Of a DNA stretch of 64,000 bases, positions 28,952-38,835 are shown piece by piece. A model generated the notes under the pieces. That model did not search any database. It was not told where the DNA came from and saw only the letters and a program-made list of their open reading frames with translations. This stretch comes from Candidatus Bipolaricaulis sibiricus (GTDB lineage Bacteria; Bipolaricaulota; Bipolaricaulia; Bipolaricaulales; Bipolaricaulaceae): contig CP034928.1 of assembly GCA_004102645.1 (NCBI GenBank), forward strand, positions 930,001-994,000, written 5' to 3'. Every line of letters starts with the position of its first letter. Position 1 is the stretch's first letter. A program made the translations under genes and the position numbers.

Positions 28952-31672
28952 ATGGCGAAGTACGTGTACCTGTTCGGCGCCGACCGCACCGAGGGGTCGG
29001 CGGAGATGAAGGACCTGCTCGGCGGAAAAGGGGCCAATCTCGCCGACATGGCGCGCATGGGGATCCCTGTGCCGCCTGGGTTCACGGTGACCACCGAGGT
29101 GTGTACCCACTACTACGCCCACGATCGGCGGTACCCGGCGGAACTTGACGCCCAGGTCAAGGAGGCGTTGGCGACCGTTGAGAAGCTGACGGGAAGACGG
29201 TTCGGCGATCCTGAGAATCCGCTGCTTGTCTCGATCCGCTCAGGGGCCCGGCGCTCGATGCCCGGGATGATGGAGACCGTCCTGAACGTGGGTCTCACCG
29301 AGAAGACCCTGGGAGGGCTCGTCACCCAGACGAGGAACGAGCGGTTCGCCTACGACGCGTACCGGCGGTTGGTGATGATGTACTCGGACGTCGTCATGGA
29401 GAAGGCAGCAGGGCGGGAGCCAGCGACGGGCAAGGGAATTCGCCGCACCCTCGACGACCAGTTGGAGGCCCTCAAGCGCCGACGGGGCTACAGGACGGAT
29501 GTGGAGATTCCAGCTGCCGAGCTGAAGAACCTCGTTCGGCGGTTCAAGAAGACCGTGCACGACCGCCTGGGGGAACCGTTCCCTGACGACCCGTGGGAGC
29601 AGCTGTGGGGGGCGATCGGAGCCGTGTTCGCGAGCTGGATGGGGAGGCGCGCCGTCGAGTACCGTCGCATCGAGCGAATCCCCGACACCTGGGGAACGGC
29701 GGTCAACGTCCAGGCGATGGTGTTCGGGAACATGGGCGACGACTGCGCAACGGGTGTGGCCTTCACCCGCAACCCTGCCACGGGCGAGAACGCGTTCTAC
29801 GGTGAGTACCTGACCAGCGCCCAGGGAGAGGACGTGGTGGCTGGCATCCGGACCCCCGCCCCGCTCAACGCGCACTCCCGAAACGAGCAGAGCCGTGACC
29901 TGCCCACCCTTGAGGAGCGAATGCCCGAGGCCTACCGCGAGCTGTGTGCGATCCGGGACAAGCTCGAGCGCCGGTACCGGGACATGCAGGACATCGAGTT
30001 CACGATCGAGAAGGGGAAGCTGTACATGCTCCAGTGCCGGACCGGCAAGCGGACCGGTGTCGCCGCGGTGCGGATGGCGATGGACATGCTCGACGAGGGG
30101 CTCATCGATACCCCCACCGCCGTCCTGCGGGTGGCACCCATTCAGCTCGTGGAGCTCCTGCTCCCGATGCTCGACCCGCAGTCGGCGGCCCGGGCCACGC
30201 CCATTGCCAAGGGGCTCCCCGCTGGGCCGGGAGGGGCCGTGGGGCGCGTCGTGTTCACGGCGAAGGACGCCGTGGAGTGGTCGGCTCGAGGGGAGAAGGT
30301 GATCCTCGTGCGCGAGGAGACTTCCCCCGAGGACGTCGACGGGATGCACAAGGCCCAGGCCGTCCTGACCTCGAAGGGTGGGATGACGTCCCACGCGGCG
30401 TTGGTGGCCCGGGGATGGGGCAAGTGCTGCATCGTCGGCTGTGGTGACGTCGAGATCGCCCGCGACGGGCGGTCCTTCCACTCTCGAAGCGGGCACGTCG
30501 TGCGGGAGGGCGACTGGGTTAGCCTCGACGGCACCCTGGGCCACGTGTACTTGGGGGCCCTCGCCCTTGTCCCCGCCGCCCCCGAGGCGAACCCGCACTA
30601 CGTGAGGCTGATGAAGCTGGCCGATGGGTTCCGGAAGCTCAAGGTGCGGACGAATGCCGACACCCCCAAGGACGCCGCCCAGGCGATCAAGTTCGGGGCC
30701 GAAGGGATCGGCCTGTTCCGGACCGAGCACATGTTCTATGGCGAGGGGAGCGAGGAGGCGTTGTTCCTCCTACGCAAGATGATCGTGAGCCAGAGCGAGG
30801 GCGAACGGCGGCAGGCCCTGAACGAGCTCTTCCCGTACGTCAAGTCGGATGTGAAGGCCACGCTCGAGGTCATGGACGGCCGACCGGTGACGATCCGGCT
30901 CCTCGATCCCCCACTCCACGAGTTTGTCCCCCACGACAAGGGAAAACTCGCCCGACTGGCAGAGGAACTGGGGATCAAGATGCCCCGGCTACGCCAGCGG
31001 GTGGAGGCCTTGCGCGAGAACAACCCCATGCTCGGACATCGCGGTGTGCGGCTGGGGATCACGTACCCCGAGGTCACCGAGATGCAGATCCGTGCCATTC
31101 TCGAGGCGACCGCCGAACTTCTCGGCGCGGGCCGACATCCGGTTCCCGAGATCATGATCCCCGTAACCGCCACCGCTCCGGAGCTCGTCCATCAGAAGGC
31201 CATCTTCGACCGCGTTCGCGCCGAGGTCCAGACCCAGTTTGGGCTCAGCGAACTCCCGTGCCTGTACGGGACGATGATCGAGATCCCGCGCGCCGCGTTG
31301 CGGGCCGGCGACATCGCGACGACTGCCGAGTTCTTCAGCTTCGGAACGAATGACCTCACCCAGATGACGTTTGGGTTCAGCCGGGACGACATCGGAAGTT
31401 TCCTCCCCGACTACCTGCGGTTGGCCATCCTTCCCGCTGATCCATTCCAGACGATCGACCAGGACGGCGTCGGGGAGCTGATCGCCCTGGCGGTGGAGCG
31501 CGGTCGGCAGGTGCGCTCTGGGCTGAAGGTGGGCATCTGTGGCGAGCACGGCGGCGATCCGGACAGCGTGGAGTTCTGTCACCGCGTGGGGATGGACTAC
31601 GTGAGTTGCTCTCCGTTCCGCGTCCCCATTGCCCGGCTGGCGGCCGCCCAGGCCGCGCTGCGCGATGGTTAG
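28952..31672 (+). CDS. ppdK: Pyruvate, phosphate dikinase
   Basis: A 906-residue enzyme interconverting pyruvate + ATP + Pi and PEP + AMP + PPi. The N-terminal ATP-grasp domain begins YVYLFGADRTEG, GGKGANLADM; the swivelling phosphohistidine domain has GGMTSHAALVARGWGKCC; the C-terminal PEP/pyruvate barrel has LFRTEHMF, STNDLTQ-type FGTNDLTQMTFGFSRDD and the catalytic Cys in VGICGEHGGDP. Length and motifs fit PPDK rather than PEP synthase. With the PPi-type-looking phosphofructokinase it suggests PPi-linked, reversible glycolysis. It is followed by a GC hairpin. Confidence 0.95.
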   Translation: MAKYVYLFGADRTEGSAEMKDLLGGKGANLADMARMGIPVPPGFTVTTEVCTHYYAHDRRYPAELDAQVKEALATVEKLTGRRFGDPENPLLVSIRSGARRSMPGMMETVLNVGLTEKTLGGLVTQTRNERFAYDAYRRLVMMYSDVVMEKAAGREPATGKGIRRTLDDQLEALKRRRGYRTDVEIPAAELKNLVRRFKKTVHDRLGEPFPDDPWEQLWGAIGAVFASWMGRRAVEYRRIERIPDTWGTAVNVQAMVFGNMGDDCATGVAFTRNPATGENAFYGEYLTSAQGEDVVAGIRTPAPLNAHSRNEQSRDLPTLEERMPEAYRELCAIRDKLERRYRDMQDIEFTIEKGKLYMLQCRTGKRTGVAAVRMAMDMLDEGLIDTPTAVLRVAPIQLVELLLPMLDPQSAARATPIAKGLPAGPGGAVGRVVFTAKDAVEWSARGEKVILVREETSPEDVDGMHKAQAVLTSKGGMTSHAALVARGWGKCCIVGCGDVEIARDGRSFHSRSGHVVREGDWVSLDGTLGHVYLGALALVPAAPEANPHYVRLMKLADGFRKLKVRTNADTPKDAAQAIKFGAEGIGLFRTEHMFYGEGSEEALFLLRKMIVSQSEGERRQALNELFPYVKSDVKATLEVMDGRPVTIRLLDPPLHEFVPHDKGKLARLAEELGIKMPRLRQRVEALRENNPMLGHRGVRLGITYPEVTEMQIRAILEATAELLGAGRHPVPEIMIPVTATAPELVHQKAIFDRVRAEVQTQFGLSELPCLYGTMIEIPRAALRAGDIATTAEFFSFGTNDLTQMTFGFSRDDIGSFLPDYLRLAILPADPFQTIDQDGVGELIALAVERGRQVRSGLKVGICGEHGGDPDSVEFCHRVGMDYVSCSPFRVPIARLAAAQAALRDG

Positions 31673-31673
31673 G

Positions 31674-31694
31674 GCGGGGGCACGCCGCCCCCGC
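31674..31694 (+). terminator. GC-rich hairpin after ppdK
   Basis: GCGGGGGC (31674-31681) and GCCCCCGC (31687-31694) form a perfect 8-bp stem with a 5-nt loop between ppdK and the permease genes. There is no T tract, so it may weaken or process the transcript rather than end it. Confidence 0.5.
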
Positions 31695-31700
31695 TAGGCG

Positions 31701-32639
31701 ATGCTGGATCACGTGGTACGACGGGTGGGCGCATCCGCGGTCACCCTGGTGTTGGCAGCGTTCCTCGTGTTCCTCGCGATCCACGTCGTGCCGGGGGACC
31801 CAGCCCGGCTCCTGGTGGGAACGGAGGCTGGCCCGAACGAGTATCAGGCGGCCCGAGACCGGCTTGACCTCGACACTCCGTGGCTGTTGCGGTTCGCCCG
31901 TTGGCTGGGAGGTCTTGCCGTGGGCGACTGGGGTCTGTCGTTCCGCTACAGCCGTCCGGCGCGCGACCTTGTCGTCGGTGGGCTGGCGATCACGCTTCCC
32001 CTTGCCGCAGCGGCGCTTCTCGTCGCGCTTGGACTGGCGTTCCCGCTCGGCGTGGCCGCAGCGCGTCACCCGGGGCGGTGGATTGACCTGGGAACGGTCG
32101 GGGTCGCCCAGCTCGGCACGGCTGTCCCCGAGTTTTGGCTCGCGCTGCTCCTCGTGGGGCTGTTCGCCGTAAGGCTGGGTGCGCTTCCCGCCGGCGGCTT
32201 CCCGGGGTGGGGAAATCCCCATGCCGTGCGGTACCTCCTGCTTCCCACCCTGGCCCTGGCTCTACCCCGCGCTGCATACCTGGCGCGGATGGTCCGGGCC
32301 TCGCTGGCCGATGTGTTGGGCGAGGATTACGTGCGCGCAGCACGGGCCAAGGGGATCGCTGAGCGGCGCGTGGTGTTCGTCCACGCTTTGCGGAACGCGT
32401 TGGTTCCGGTCATCACCGGGGCTGGGCTGACCCTCGCTCGCCTACTGGCCGGCGCCATGGTTGTGGAGAACGTGTTCGGTCTCCCCGGCCTTGGTCGCCT
32501 GGCGGTGGTGGCTGTCGAGGCCAGGGACCTTGCCCTGCTCGCGTCCATCGCGGCTGTTGTGGCTGGTCTGATCGTGCTTCTCAGCCTGGCCGTCGACCTG
32601 AGTTACGCCCTCCTCGACCCCCGAATCCGCCAGCGATGA
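31701..32639 (+). CDS. Peptide/nickel-type ABC transporter permease (DppB-like)
   Basis: A 312-residue integral membrane protein with six predicted helices, the opening MLDHVVRRVGASAVTLVLAAF, the HVVPGDPA motif and the permease loop EDYVRAARAKGIAERRVVFVHALRNALVP that docks the ATPase. It matches the first permease of DppBC/OppBC-type importers. It overlaps the next permease gene (ATGA). No ATPase genes are adjacent. Confidence 0.92.
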   Translation: MLDHVVRRVGASAVTLVLAAFLVFLAIHVVPGDPARLLVGTEAGPNEYQAARDRLDLDTPWLLRFARWLGGLAVGDWGLSFRYSRPARDLVVGGLAITLPLAAAALLVALGLAFPLGVAAARHPGRWIDLGTVGVAQLGTAVPEFWLALLLVGLFAVRLGALPAGGFPGWGNPHAVRYLLLPTLALALPRAAYLARMVRASLADVLGEDYVRAARAKGIAERRVVFVHALRNALVPVITGAGLTLARLLAGAMVVENVFGLPGLGRLAVVAVEARDLALLASIAAVVAGLIVLLSLAVDLSYALLDPRIRQR

Positions 32640-33460
32640 GAGGGCACGTCGGCCTGTGGGCGGGGATGATTTGCCTGGGCGTCGCCTTCCTTCCGGTGGT
32701 GATCGGGTTGTTCTGGCTTCCCGGCGATCCGTACCTCCCCTCCCGTGACCGGCTGGCCCCCCCAACGTTTCGGCACCCGATGGGGACCGACTGGTTCGGC
32801 CGCGACATGCTGGCACGTGTGATGCTCGGGGGCCGTTCCTCCGTCGCGATTGCCCTGTTGGCCGTGACCCTCGGAGGGACGGTCGGGCTCGTGTTGGGCG
32901 GCGCGGCCGGGTACCTCGGCGGCCTCTGGGAGGAAGCCGGGATGCGCCTTGTGGACGCTCTCCTTGCGTTTCCGGCAGTGCTGGCAGCCCTACTCCTTGG
33001 GGCGGTCTGGGGACCCGGCCTCCCGGGGGTGGCCACTGCCCTCGCCCTGTTCAACGTCCCGTTCTTCGCGCGAATCGCGCGCGCGGGTTTCGTCTCCCTG
33101 AAGGCCCGGGAGTTCGTACTCGCCGCGCGCGGCTGCGGAGCCAGTGACGGAAGGATCATCGCTCGTCACATTCTCCCCAATCTCGCGTCCCCGCTCCTCG
33201 TCCAGGCTACGGTGGGGCTCGGCGCCGCGCTGCTCGCCGAGGCATCCCTCAGCTACCTCCGGCTGGGCGTCCAACCCCCCTTTCCGGCCTGGGGCCGGAT
33301 GCTGCGCGAGGCACAGGACTACCTGGCCCTCTCCCCGTGGCCCGCTCTGTTCCCCGGCGTCGTCCTCGCCCTGGCCGTGCTCGGCCTGAATCTGATTGGC
33401 GATGCGGTCCGGGACCTTCTCGATCCGGCGTTCCGCCGCCTCACCCGGCTTCGACCGTAG
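32636..33460 (+). CDS. Peptide/nickel-type ABC transporter permease (DppC-like)
   Basis: A 274-residue second permease with the family N-terminus (PSRDRLAPPTFRHPMGTDWFGRDMLARVMLGGR) and the cytoplasmic loop EFVLAARGCGASDGRIIARHILPN. With DppB it forms the membrane channel. Its last 20 bases overlap the end of the convergent binding-protein gene. Confidence 0.92.
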   Translation: MRGHVGLWAGMICLGVAFLPVVIGLFWLPGDPYLPSRDRLAPPTFRHPMGTDWFGRDMLARVMLGGRSSVAIALLAVTLGGTVGLVLGGAAGYLGGLWEEAGMRLVDALLAFPAVLAALLLGAVWGPGLPGVATALALFNVPFFARIARAGFVSLKAREFVLAARGCGASDGRIIARHILPNLASPLLVQATVGLGAALLAEASLSYLRLGVQPPFPAWGRMLREAQDYLALSPWPALFPGVVLALAVLGLNLIGDAVRDLLDPAFRRLTRLRP

Positions 33461-34925
33461 TGAGGTCGAGAACGTAGACAGGGAACACTGCCACACCGCG
33501 CACGCGAGACCGCATCACGTGAATCGCAGCCATGTCCTGGATGTAGTAGTTCACGACTTCCTCCGCCAGGATCTCCTGAACGCGGCCGTAGATCACGCGG
33601 CGCCGATCCGCGTCAACAGTCGTGATTCCCTCAGCGAGGAGTCCCTCAAGTTCCTCACTGGCCCAACCACGGCGGAAGTAGTAGTCGCGCCGATCCGATC
33701 CGTATCCCGTGAGCATCAGCGCCGGGTCCACTCGGCCCGGATGCCCGACCACCGTCAGGTCGTAGTCCGCCTTGCTGAACACACGGTCGAGCCAGGTGTT
33801 CCAGTCCACAAGCTCGATCGTGGTCCGAACGCCCACGGCGGCCAGTTGGGCAGCGATCAACTCCCCTGTGCGTACGTGCTGGGCGTAGTTGCTGGGGAGA
33901 ACCATCCGCAGCGTGAGTCCGCCCTCGTATCCCGCCTCGGCGAGCAACCGCTTCGCCGCCCCCGGATCGTAGGGGAAGAGGTGGGTCATGTCCGCGTAGA
34001 ACGGAACGGCGGGGGTCAGATGACTCCCGATGGGTGTTCCGAACCCGAAGAACACCTGGCCGAGAATCGCCTCGCGATCGATCGCGTGGGCGAGCGCTCG
34101 GCGGACATCGAGCCGGTCGAGGGGCGGTCGGGCGTTGTTGATCGCCATGATCTGGATGACGTTCGACGGCCCCGAGACCACGGTGTAACCCCGGTCCGAC
34201 CGGAGCGCGTACGCGATCTGCGGAGTGACCTCGGCGACCAGGTCCACGTCCCCGGCGCGCAGCGCCGCCAGCTGGGCCGATGGGTCGGGGATGAACCGCA
34301 CGATTACCCGGTCCAGTTGGGGGACGTGTGGACGGTAGTACGCGTCGTTGCGGCGCAGGATGAGCCGGTCCGCCGGCCGCCACTCGTCGAACTGGAACGG
34401 CCCCGTCCCCACGGGGCGCACAGCCAGATCGTCGCGGTGGGCCGGGACGACCACGGAGTCGCCGATGGCGAGCAGGGCGAGGAACGGCGCGTACGGGTAC
34501 TTGAGAAGGAATCGTACGCGATCTGCCTCGGCGACGACATCCTGCACCGCGGCGTAGAAGCTTCGGTTCGGGTGGCCGGTCCCGGGGTCAAGCGTGCGCA
34601 GGAAGCTCCGGCGCACCGCCTCCGCATCGCACGGCGTCCCGTCGTGAAAGACCACTCCGTCCCGGATGTGGAACGTGAACTCCAGGCCGTCCTCCGAGAC
34701 CTCCCATGCCGTGGCGAGTTGCCCGTGCAGGTTCGTCTCGGAGTCGAACTGCACGAGGCACTCGTACACGTTGTGGTGGAGAAGCAGCTTGATCACCGCC
34801 GCGGCGTTGGTCGTGGGATCGAGCCCGGGGGGTTCGGTGGACACGGCCACCACGAGATCGGCCCCTAGGCCGCACCATGTTCCCAGGACCACCGCTACCA
34901 GTCCAAACATGATACTCCGCTTCAT
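33441..34925 (-). CDS. ABC transporter substrate-binding protein, family 5
   Basis: A 494-residue periplasmic solute-binding protein. A signal peptide (MKRSIMFGLVAVVLGTWCGLGA) is followed by the family 5 signature region (LATAWEVSEDGLEFTFHIRDGVVFHDGTP) and VGTGPFQFDEW. The family binds peptides, nickel-chelates or oligosaccharides; the ligand is unknown. ATG 34925 has GGAGGAAGAG upstream; the frame extends nine codons further but lacks a signal start. It probably serves the DppB/DppC pair, although it is transcribed toward them on the opposite strand, which prevents co-transcription. Confidence 0.9.
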   Translation of the reverse strand: MKRSIMFGLVAVVLGTWCGLGADLVVAVSTEPPGLDPTTNAAAVIKLLLHHNVYECLVQFDSETNLHGQLATAWEVSEDGLEFTFHIRDGVVFHDGTPCDAEAVRRSFLRTLDPGTGHPNRSFYAAVQDVVAEADRVRFLLKYPYAPFLALLAIGDSVVVPAHRDDLAVRPVGTGPFQFDEWRPADRLILRRNDAYYRPHVPQLDRVIVRFIPDPSAQLAALRAGDVDLVAEVTPQIAYALRSDRGYTVVSGPSNVIQIMAINNARPPLDRLDVRRALAHAIDREAILGQVFFGFGTPIGSHLTPAVPFYADMTHLFPYDPGAAKRLLAEAGYEGGLTLRMVLPSNYAQHVRTGELIAAQLAAVGVRTTIELVDWNTWLDRVFSKADYDLTVVGHPGRVDPALMLTGYGSDRRDYYFRRGWASEELEGLLAEGITTVDADRRRVIYGRVQEILAEEVVNYYIQDMAAIHVMRSRVRGVAVFPVYVLDLTTVEAG

Positions 34926-34985
34926 CCTCTTCCTCCTTCGGTCATCCCTCAACGCCGCGCCCCGCGGCGCCGGCGCGACATCCGC

Positions 34986-35651
34986 TCAGCCGTGCGGCTG
35001 GTTCAAGTCCTCCAGGACTCCCTGGGCCACGAACACCACCCGCTCGCACACGTTCGTCACAAGGTCCGCGATCCGCTCCAGGCCGTGGCTCGCCCACATG
35101 AGGTACGTGGCCTGGGTGATCGTACTCGGGTTCTGGATCATGAGGAGAAACAGCTCGCGATGCACCTGGTCGTGGAGCGCGTCCACCTCGTCGTCCCGCG
35201 CCGCCGCACGGCGCGCCGCCGCCGCGTCGCGGCGCACGAACGCGCCCAGCGCCTCGTCGAGCATGCTCACCACGAGGTCCGCCATCCGTGGGATGTCGAC
35301 GAGAGGTTTGATCAGCGGCTCGTTGCCCATCCGGATCACGAGCCGCGCGACCCCGGCAGCATGGTCCCCCATCCGTTCAAGATCCGTCGCGATGTGGACG
35401 ATCGCCATCAGCACCCGTAGGTCGCTCGCCATCGGCTGCTGCGTGGCGAGCAGGGCCAGGCACCGCTCCTCGAGGTCGAACCGCCGCCGGTTGAGGTCGT
35501 CGTCGGCCCGGTCCACCCGCTCCGCGAGGTCGGCGTCCCGCGTGCGAAGGGCGTAGATCGCCCCCCGCACGGCCTCTGCGACGGCCTCCCCGAGGCCGAC
35601 GACCTCGCCCTCCAACGCCCGCAGCTCTCGCTCGAACGCCTCGCGCACCAT
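34986..35651 (-). CDS. phoU: Phosphate transport system regulator PhoU
   Basis: A 221-residue all-helical protein with two PhoU three-helix repeats (VEGVGLGEAVAEAVRGA-like start, LMAIVHIATDLERMGDHAAGVAR and YLMWASHGLERIADLVTNVCERV), which bind metal clusters. PhoU dampens Pst transport and links it to phosphate signalling. It directly abuts pstB. It is the last gene of the pst operon and is separate from the AbrB-PhoU protein upstream. Confidence 0.95.
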   Translation of the reverse strand: MVREAFERELRALEGEVVGLGEAVAEAVRGAIYALRTRDADLAERVDRADDDLNRRRFDLEERCLALLATQQPMASDLRVLMAIVHIATDLERMGDHAAGVARLVIRMGNEPLIKPLVDIPRMADLVVSMLDEALGAFVRRDAAAARRAAARDDEVDALHDQVHRELFLLMIQNPSTITQATYLMWASHGLERIADLVTNVCERVVFVAQGVLEDLNQPHG

Positions 35652-36419
35652 CTATCCAAACCTCCCCGTGATGTACGCCTCGGTGCGGTTGTCCTTGGGG
35701 CGGGTGAAGATCTCCCGCGTCGGCCCGAACTCCACGAGTTCCCCGAGGAGCATGAACGCCGTCCAGTCACTGACCCGCGCCGCCTGCTGCATGTTGTGGG
35801 TCACGATCGCTACGGTAACCGAACTCGCCAGCTCGCGGACCAGGTCCTCGATTTTCGCGGTGGCGATCGGATCCAGCGCCGAGCACGGTTCGTCCATGAG
35901 GAGCACCTCCGGGGCCACAGCGAGCGCCCGGGCAATGCACAGCCGTTGCTGCTGTCCGCCGGAGAGGTCGTAGCCGGTCTTCCGGTGGAGGTCGTCCTTC
36001 ACCTCGTCCCACAGCGCGGCCTGCTGGAGCGCCCGTTCCACCCGCTCCATGAGGTTCCCCCGGAACCCGTTGATCCGCAACCCGAACGCCACGTTCTCGA
36101 ACACGGACTTCGGGAACGGGTTGGGCTTCTGGAACACCATCCCGATGTGGCGGCGCACGTTCACGGGGTCGACCCGACGGCCGTAGATCCCCTCGCCCCG
36201 GAACAGGATCTCGCCCGAGGTGCGCACCCCCGGGATGAGGTCGTTGAGGCGGTTGAACGCCCGGATGAGCGTGCTCTTCCCGCATCCCGAGGGGCCGATG
36301 ATCGCCGTGACCTGGCGCGTCGCGATGTCGAGGGTTACCTCGGTCAACGCCCGCTGGGCGCCATACCACAAGCTGAACGCGCGCGCGCTGAGGACGGGAA
36401 TGGCCTTATCCTCACTCAC
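35652..36419 (-). CDS. pstB: Phosphate ABC transporter ATP-binding protein
   Basis: A 255-residue ATPase energising phosphate import. Walker A is GPSGCGKST, the PstB-specific stretch is [17 protein letters not shown], the Q-loop is [19 protein letters not shown], the signature is [15 protein letters not shown] and Walker B is [16 protein letters not shown] 36419 overlaps the pstA stop (GTGA) and has GGAGGTGG upstream; a very long open frame beyond it is a shadow of pstA. Confidence 0.96.
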   Translation of the reverse strand: MSEDKAIPVLSARAFSLWYGAQRALTEVTLDIATRQVTAIIGPSGCGKSTLIRAFNRLNDLIPGVRTSGEILFRGEGIYGRRVDPVNVRRHIGMVFQKPNPFPKSVFENVAFGLRINGFRGNLMERVERALQQAALWDEVKDDLHRKTGYDLSGGQQQRLCIARALAVAPEVLLMDEPCSALDPIATAKIEDLVRELASSVTVAIVTHNMQQAARVSDWTAFMLLGELVEFGPTREIFTRPKDNRTEAYITGRFG

Positions 36420-37828
36420 CCCGACCACCTCCGCTGGAACCGGGTGCGGAGGACGATCGCCACCACGTTGAGAAGCAGAAGAAAGGCCACAAGGATCACA
36501 ATCGCCGCCGCAGCCACCGTGGCGAACCCGTCCTGGGGCCGGGTCGCCCACTCGAAGATCTGGAGGGGGACCACGGTGAAGCTGTCCCCCAGTCCCTGGG
36601 GAACGTAGGTCACGAACAGGAACGCCCCGAGGAGGAGGAGGGGCGCGGCCTCGCCGAGGGCCCGGGAAAAGGAGAGAATCGTCCCCGTAAGGATCCCCGG
36701 CAGGGCGTACGGGAGAACGTGGTGCCGCACCGTCTCCCAGCGGGTGGCCCCGACGGCAAGCGCGGCCTCGCGGAGGGTCTGGGGCACGGCCCGCAGCGCC
36801 TCCCGCGCAGCGACGATCATCATCGGCAGGATGAGGATGGATAGGGTCAGGCCGCCGGCAAGGATGCTGCGCCCCGCACCGAGCGCCCGGGCGAACACCT
36901 CGAGCCCGATGATCCCCACCACCGCGGATGGCGTCCCCGCGAGGTTCGCCACGAGCACCTCCACGACCCGAGTCAGGACGTTCTGCGGCGCGTACTCCTC
37001 GAGGTACACGGCGCCGGCGATCCCCAGCGGAAACGCGACCGCCGCCATCACGAGGACCACGTACACGGACCCGACGAAGGCGGGGAGAAGCCCGGCCCGC
37101 TCCGGGTAACGTGGCTCGCTGAGCGTGGTGAGGAACGTCCACCACGCACGCAGCGGGTCCCGAACGAACGACAGCTCGGCCCGGAGGGTCGGGTCCCACC
37201 GCACGATCTCCAGCTCCCCGTCCCGCTCCACGACGAGTTCAAGCGGCGTGCCCTGCGTCTGCGCGACGGCCACGAGCGCCTCCCAAGCCTGCCGGGTTCC
37301 GACGATCGGGATCCCGCCCACAGTCCGAAGGACGTCCCCTGCCCGGAGCGCCCCGGCCTGGGCGGATCCGGACGGTGCCGAGAGGACCACGCGCGGCGCT
37401 CCGTCCACCGCCGTGGCCCGCAGGGTACCGAGGGTGATCTCAGGCCGCGGCATCCAGACCACGGGGAGGGTCACCTCCCGCCCGCCGGGAGCCCTGCCCA
37501 CGGCGTCCCAGGCCCGGCTCGGCCGATCCACCGCGGTCTCCGCGATCGCGATCATCGCGTCTCCCCGCGCCATGCCCAGCCCGGCCGCGGGCGAACCGGC
37601 CTCGACTTGGGCGATCGTGGCATAGGCCAACGTGTCGCGGGTGCCCGGGACGTCCATGCTGCGCAGGGAGAGGGAGATGCCCGCCCCCGACACGGCCCGC
37701 ATCGACGTGATTGGCCCGGCCTGGAGGGCGGTGGTGGCGATGAGGACGATCAACACGACGAGGCTCAGGCCGAGTGCGGCCCCAGCGAGAACGGCGAACA
37801 CGCCCCCCACCGCGCGACGGCGGATCAT
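36416..37828 (-). CDS. pstA: Phosphate ABC transporter permease PstA with two inserted PDZ-like modules
   Basis: A 470-residue permease, against about 280-300 in ordinary PstA. TM1 (residues about 8-36) is followed by a 200-residue insert. Residues about 68-128 ([21 protein letters not shown]) and about 142-205 ([20 protein letters not shown], then [16 protein letters not shown]) each look like a PDZ domain with the carboxylate-binding region and the RAGD turn. The permease then resumes ([27 protein letters not shown]) with the ATPase-docking loop [26 protein letters not shown]. The reading frame is continuous and coupled to pstC and pstB, so the insert is not a fusion artefact. The PDZ modules should face the periplasm and may bind PstS or another envelope protein; that is inference. 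Confidence 0.9.
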   Translation of the reverse strand: MIRRRAVGGVFAVLAGAALGLSLVVLIVLIATTALQAGPITSMRAVSGAGISLSLRSMDVPGTRDTLAYATIAQVEAGSPAAGLGMARGDAMIAIAETAVDRPSRAWDAVGRAPGGREVTLPVVWMPRPEITLGTLRATAVDGAPRVVLSAPSGSAQAGALRAGDVLRTVGGIPIVGTRQAWEALVAVAQTQGTPLELVVERDGELEIVRWDPTLRAELSFVRDPLRAWWTFLTTLSEPRYPERAGLLPAFVGSVYVVLVMAAVAFPLGIAGAVYLEEYAPQNVLTRVVEVLVANLAGTPSAVVGIIGLEVFARALGAGRSILAGGLTLSILILPMMIVAAREALRAVPQTLREAALAVGATRWETVRHHVLPYALPGILTGTILSFSRALGEAAPLLLLGAFLFVTYVPQGLGDSFTVVPLQIFEWATRPQDGFATVAAAAIVILVAFLLLLNVVAIVLRTRFQRRWSG

Positions 37829-38742
37829 GCGTACCTCTCCCGGAACCGCTGGATGACGAGGTAGCTCACCGTGTTCAAGACGAGCGTGGTCAAGAACAGG
37901 AGGAGCCCGATCGCGAACACCGCCGACCAGATGAACGCGGTAGCCTCGTGATCGCCAGTGGCGATGTTCACGATCGCGGTGGTCAGGGTCAGGACGGGCT
38001 GCCTCGGGTCGGGCGGCCAGGTCGGGGTCCGGCCCGCGGCGAGGGCAACGATCATCGTCTCCCCCACCGCCCGCGTCATGGCGAGGATGAATGCGGCACC
38101 GATTCCGGACAGGGCAGCCGGGATCACGACGCGGATCACGGTCTCGAACCGGGTCGCGCCGAGCGCGTACGCTCCTTCCCACAGCGACCGCGGGACCGCG
38201 TACAGGACGTCCTCGGACAGCGACGCCATGTAGGGGACGATCATCACGCCCATGACCAGTCCTGCGGACAGGCCGTTCCAGAACCCCAACGCGGGGACAA
38301 ACCGTTGGAGAAGAGGCGTCACGAACCGGAGGGCGAAGAACCCGTACACCACCGTCGGGATGCCCGCCAGCAGCTCGAGCGCGGGCTTGAGCACGCGACG
38401 CACCGGCCCGGGAGCGTAGGCGCTGAGGAACACGGCCGACAGAAGCCCAAGCGGCACGGCAACAGCGAGCGCGATGCCCGTGGTCACCACAGTCGCCCCG
38501 ACAAGGGGCAGGATCCCGTAGCTTGCTGGCTCGTGGAGGGGCGCCCAGCGCGTTCCCCACAGGAAATCGCGGAGCGGGACCGTGCGGAGAAACGGCACGC
38601 TCCCCTCGATGAACAGGGCAATGATCGTGAGCGTGATCGCCACCGCAAGCAGGCCCGCGACGGTGAGCCCCAGCGTGGCGAGCCTCTCGCGGCGGCTGCG
38701 GCCGCGAGAGGCCGTGAAGAGAGATCCACGCTTGGAGCCCAT
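37825..38742 (-). CDS. pstC: Phosphate ABC transporter permease PstC
   Basis: A 305-residue permease with six predicted helices, the docking loop LYAVPRSLWEGAYALGATRFETVIRVVIPAALSG and the conserved ELLAGIPTVVYGFFALRFV. It pairs with PstA in the phosphate channel. ATG 38742 is preferred to 38769 because GGGTGG lies upstream. A hairpin separates it from pstS, and its stop overlaps the pstA start. Confidence 0.94.
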   Translation of the reverse strand: MGSKRGSLFTASRGRSRRERLATLGLTVAGLLAVAITLTIIALFIEGSVPFLRTVPLRDFLWGTRWAPLHEPASYGILPLVGATVVTTGIALAVAVPLGLLSAVFLSAYAPGPVRRVLKPALELLAGIPTVVYGFFALRFVTPLLQRFVPALGFWNGLSAGLVMGVMIVPYMASLSEDVLYAVPRSLWEGAYALGATRFETVIRVVIPAALSGIGAAFILAMTRAVGETMIVALAAGRTPTWPPDPRQPVLTLTTAIVNIATGDHEATAFIWSAVFAIGLLLFLTTLVLNTVSYLVIQRFRERYA

Positions 38743-38835
38743 CACGCTATCCACCCTGCCGGTTGGCACGTCCCACAGAACAGCCGCCGTCCGCTGTCCT
38801 GCCCCTGCAACCCGGTGGCCGGGCCCAACGGGACG

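Noticed and set aside
28952-31672. PEP synthase instead of pyruvate phosphate dikinase
   Set aside because: Length, the FGADRTEG opening and the SHAALVARGWGKCC motif are those of PPDK.
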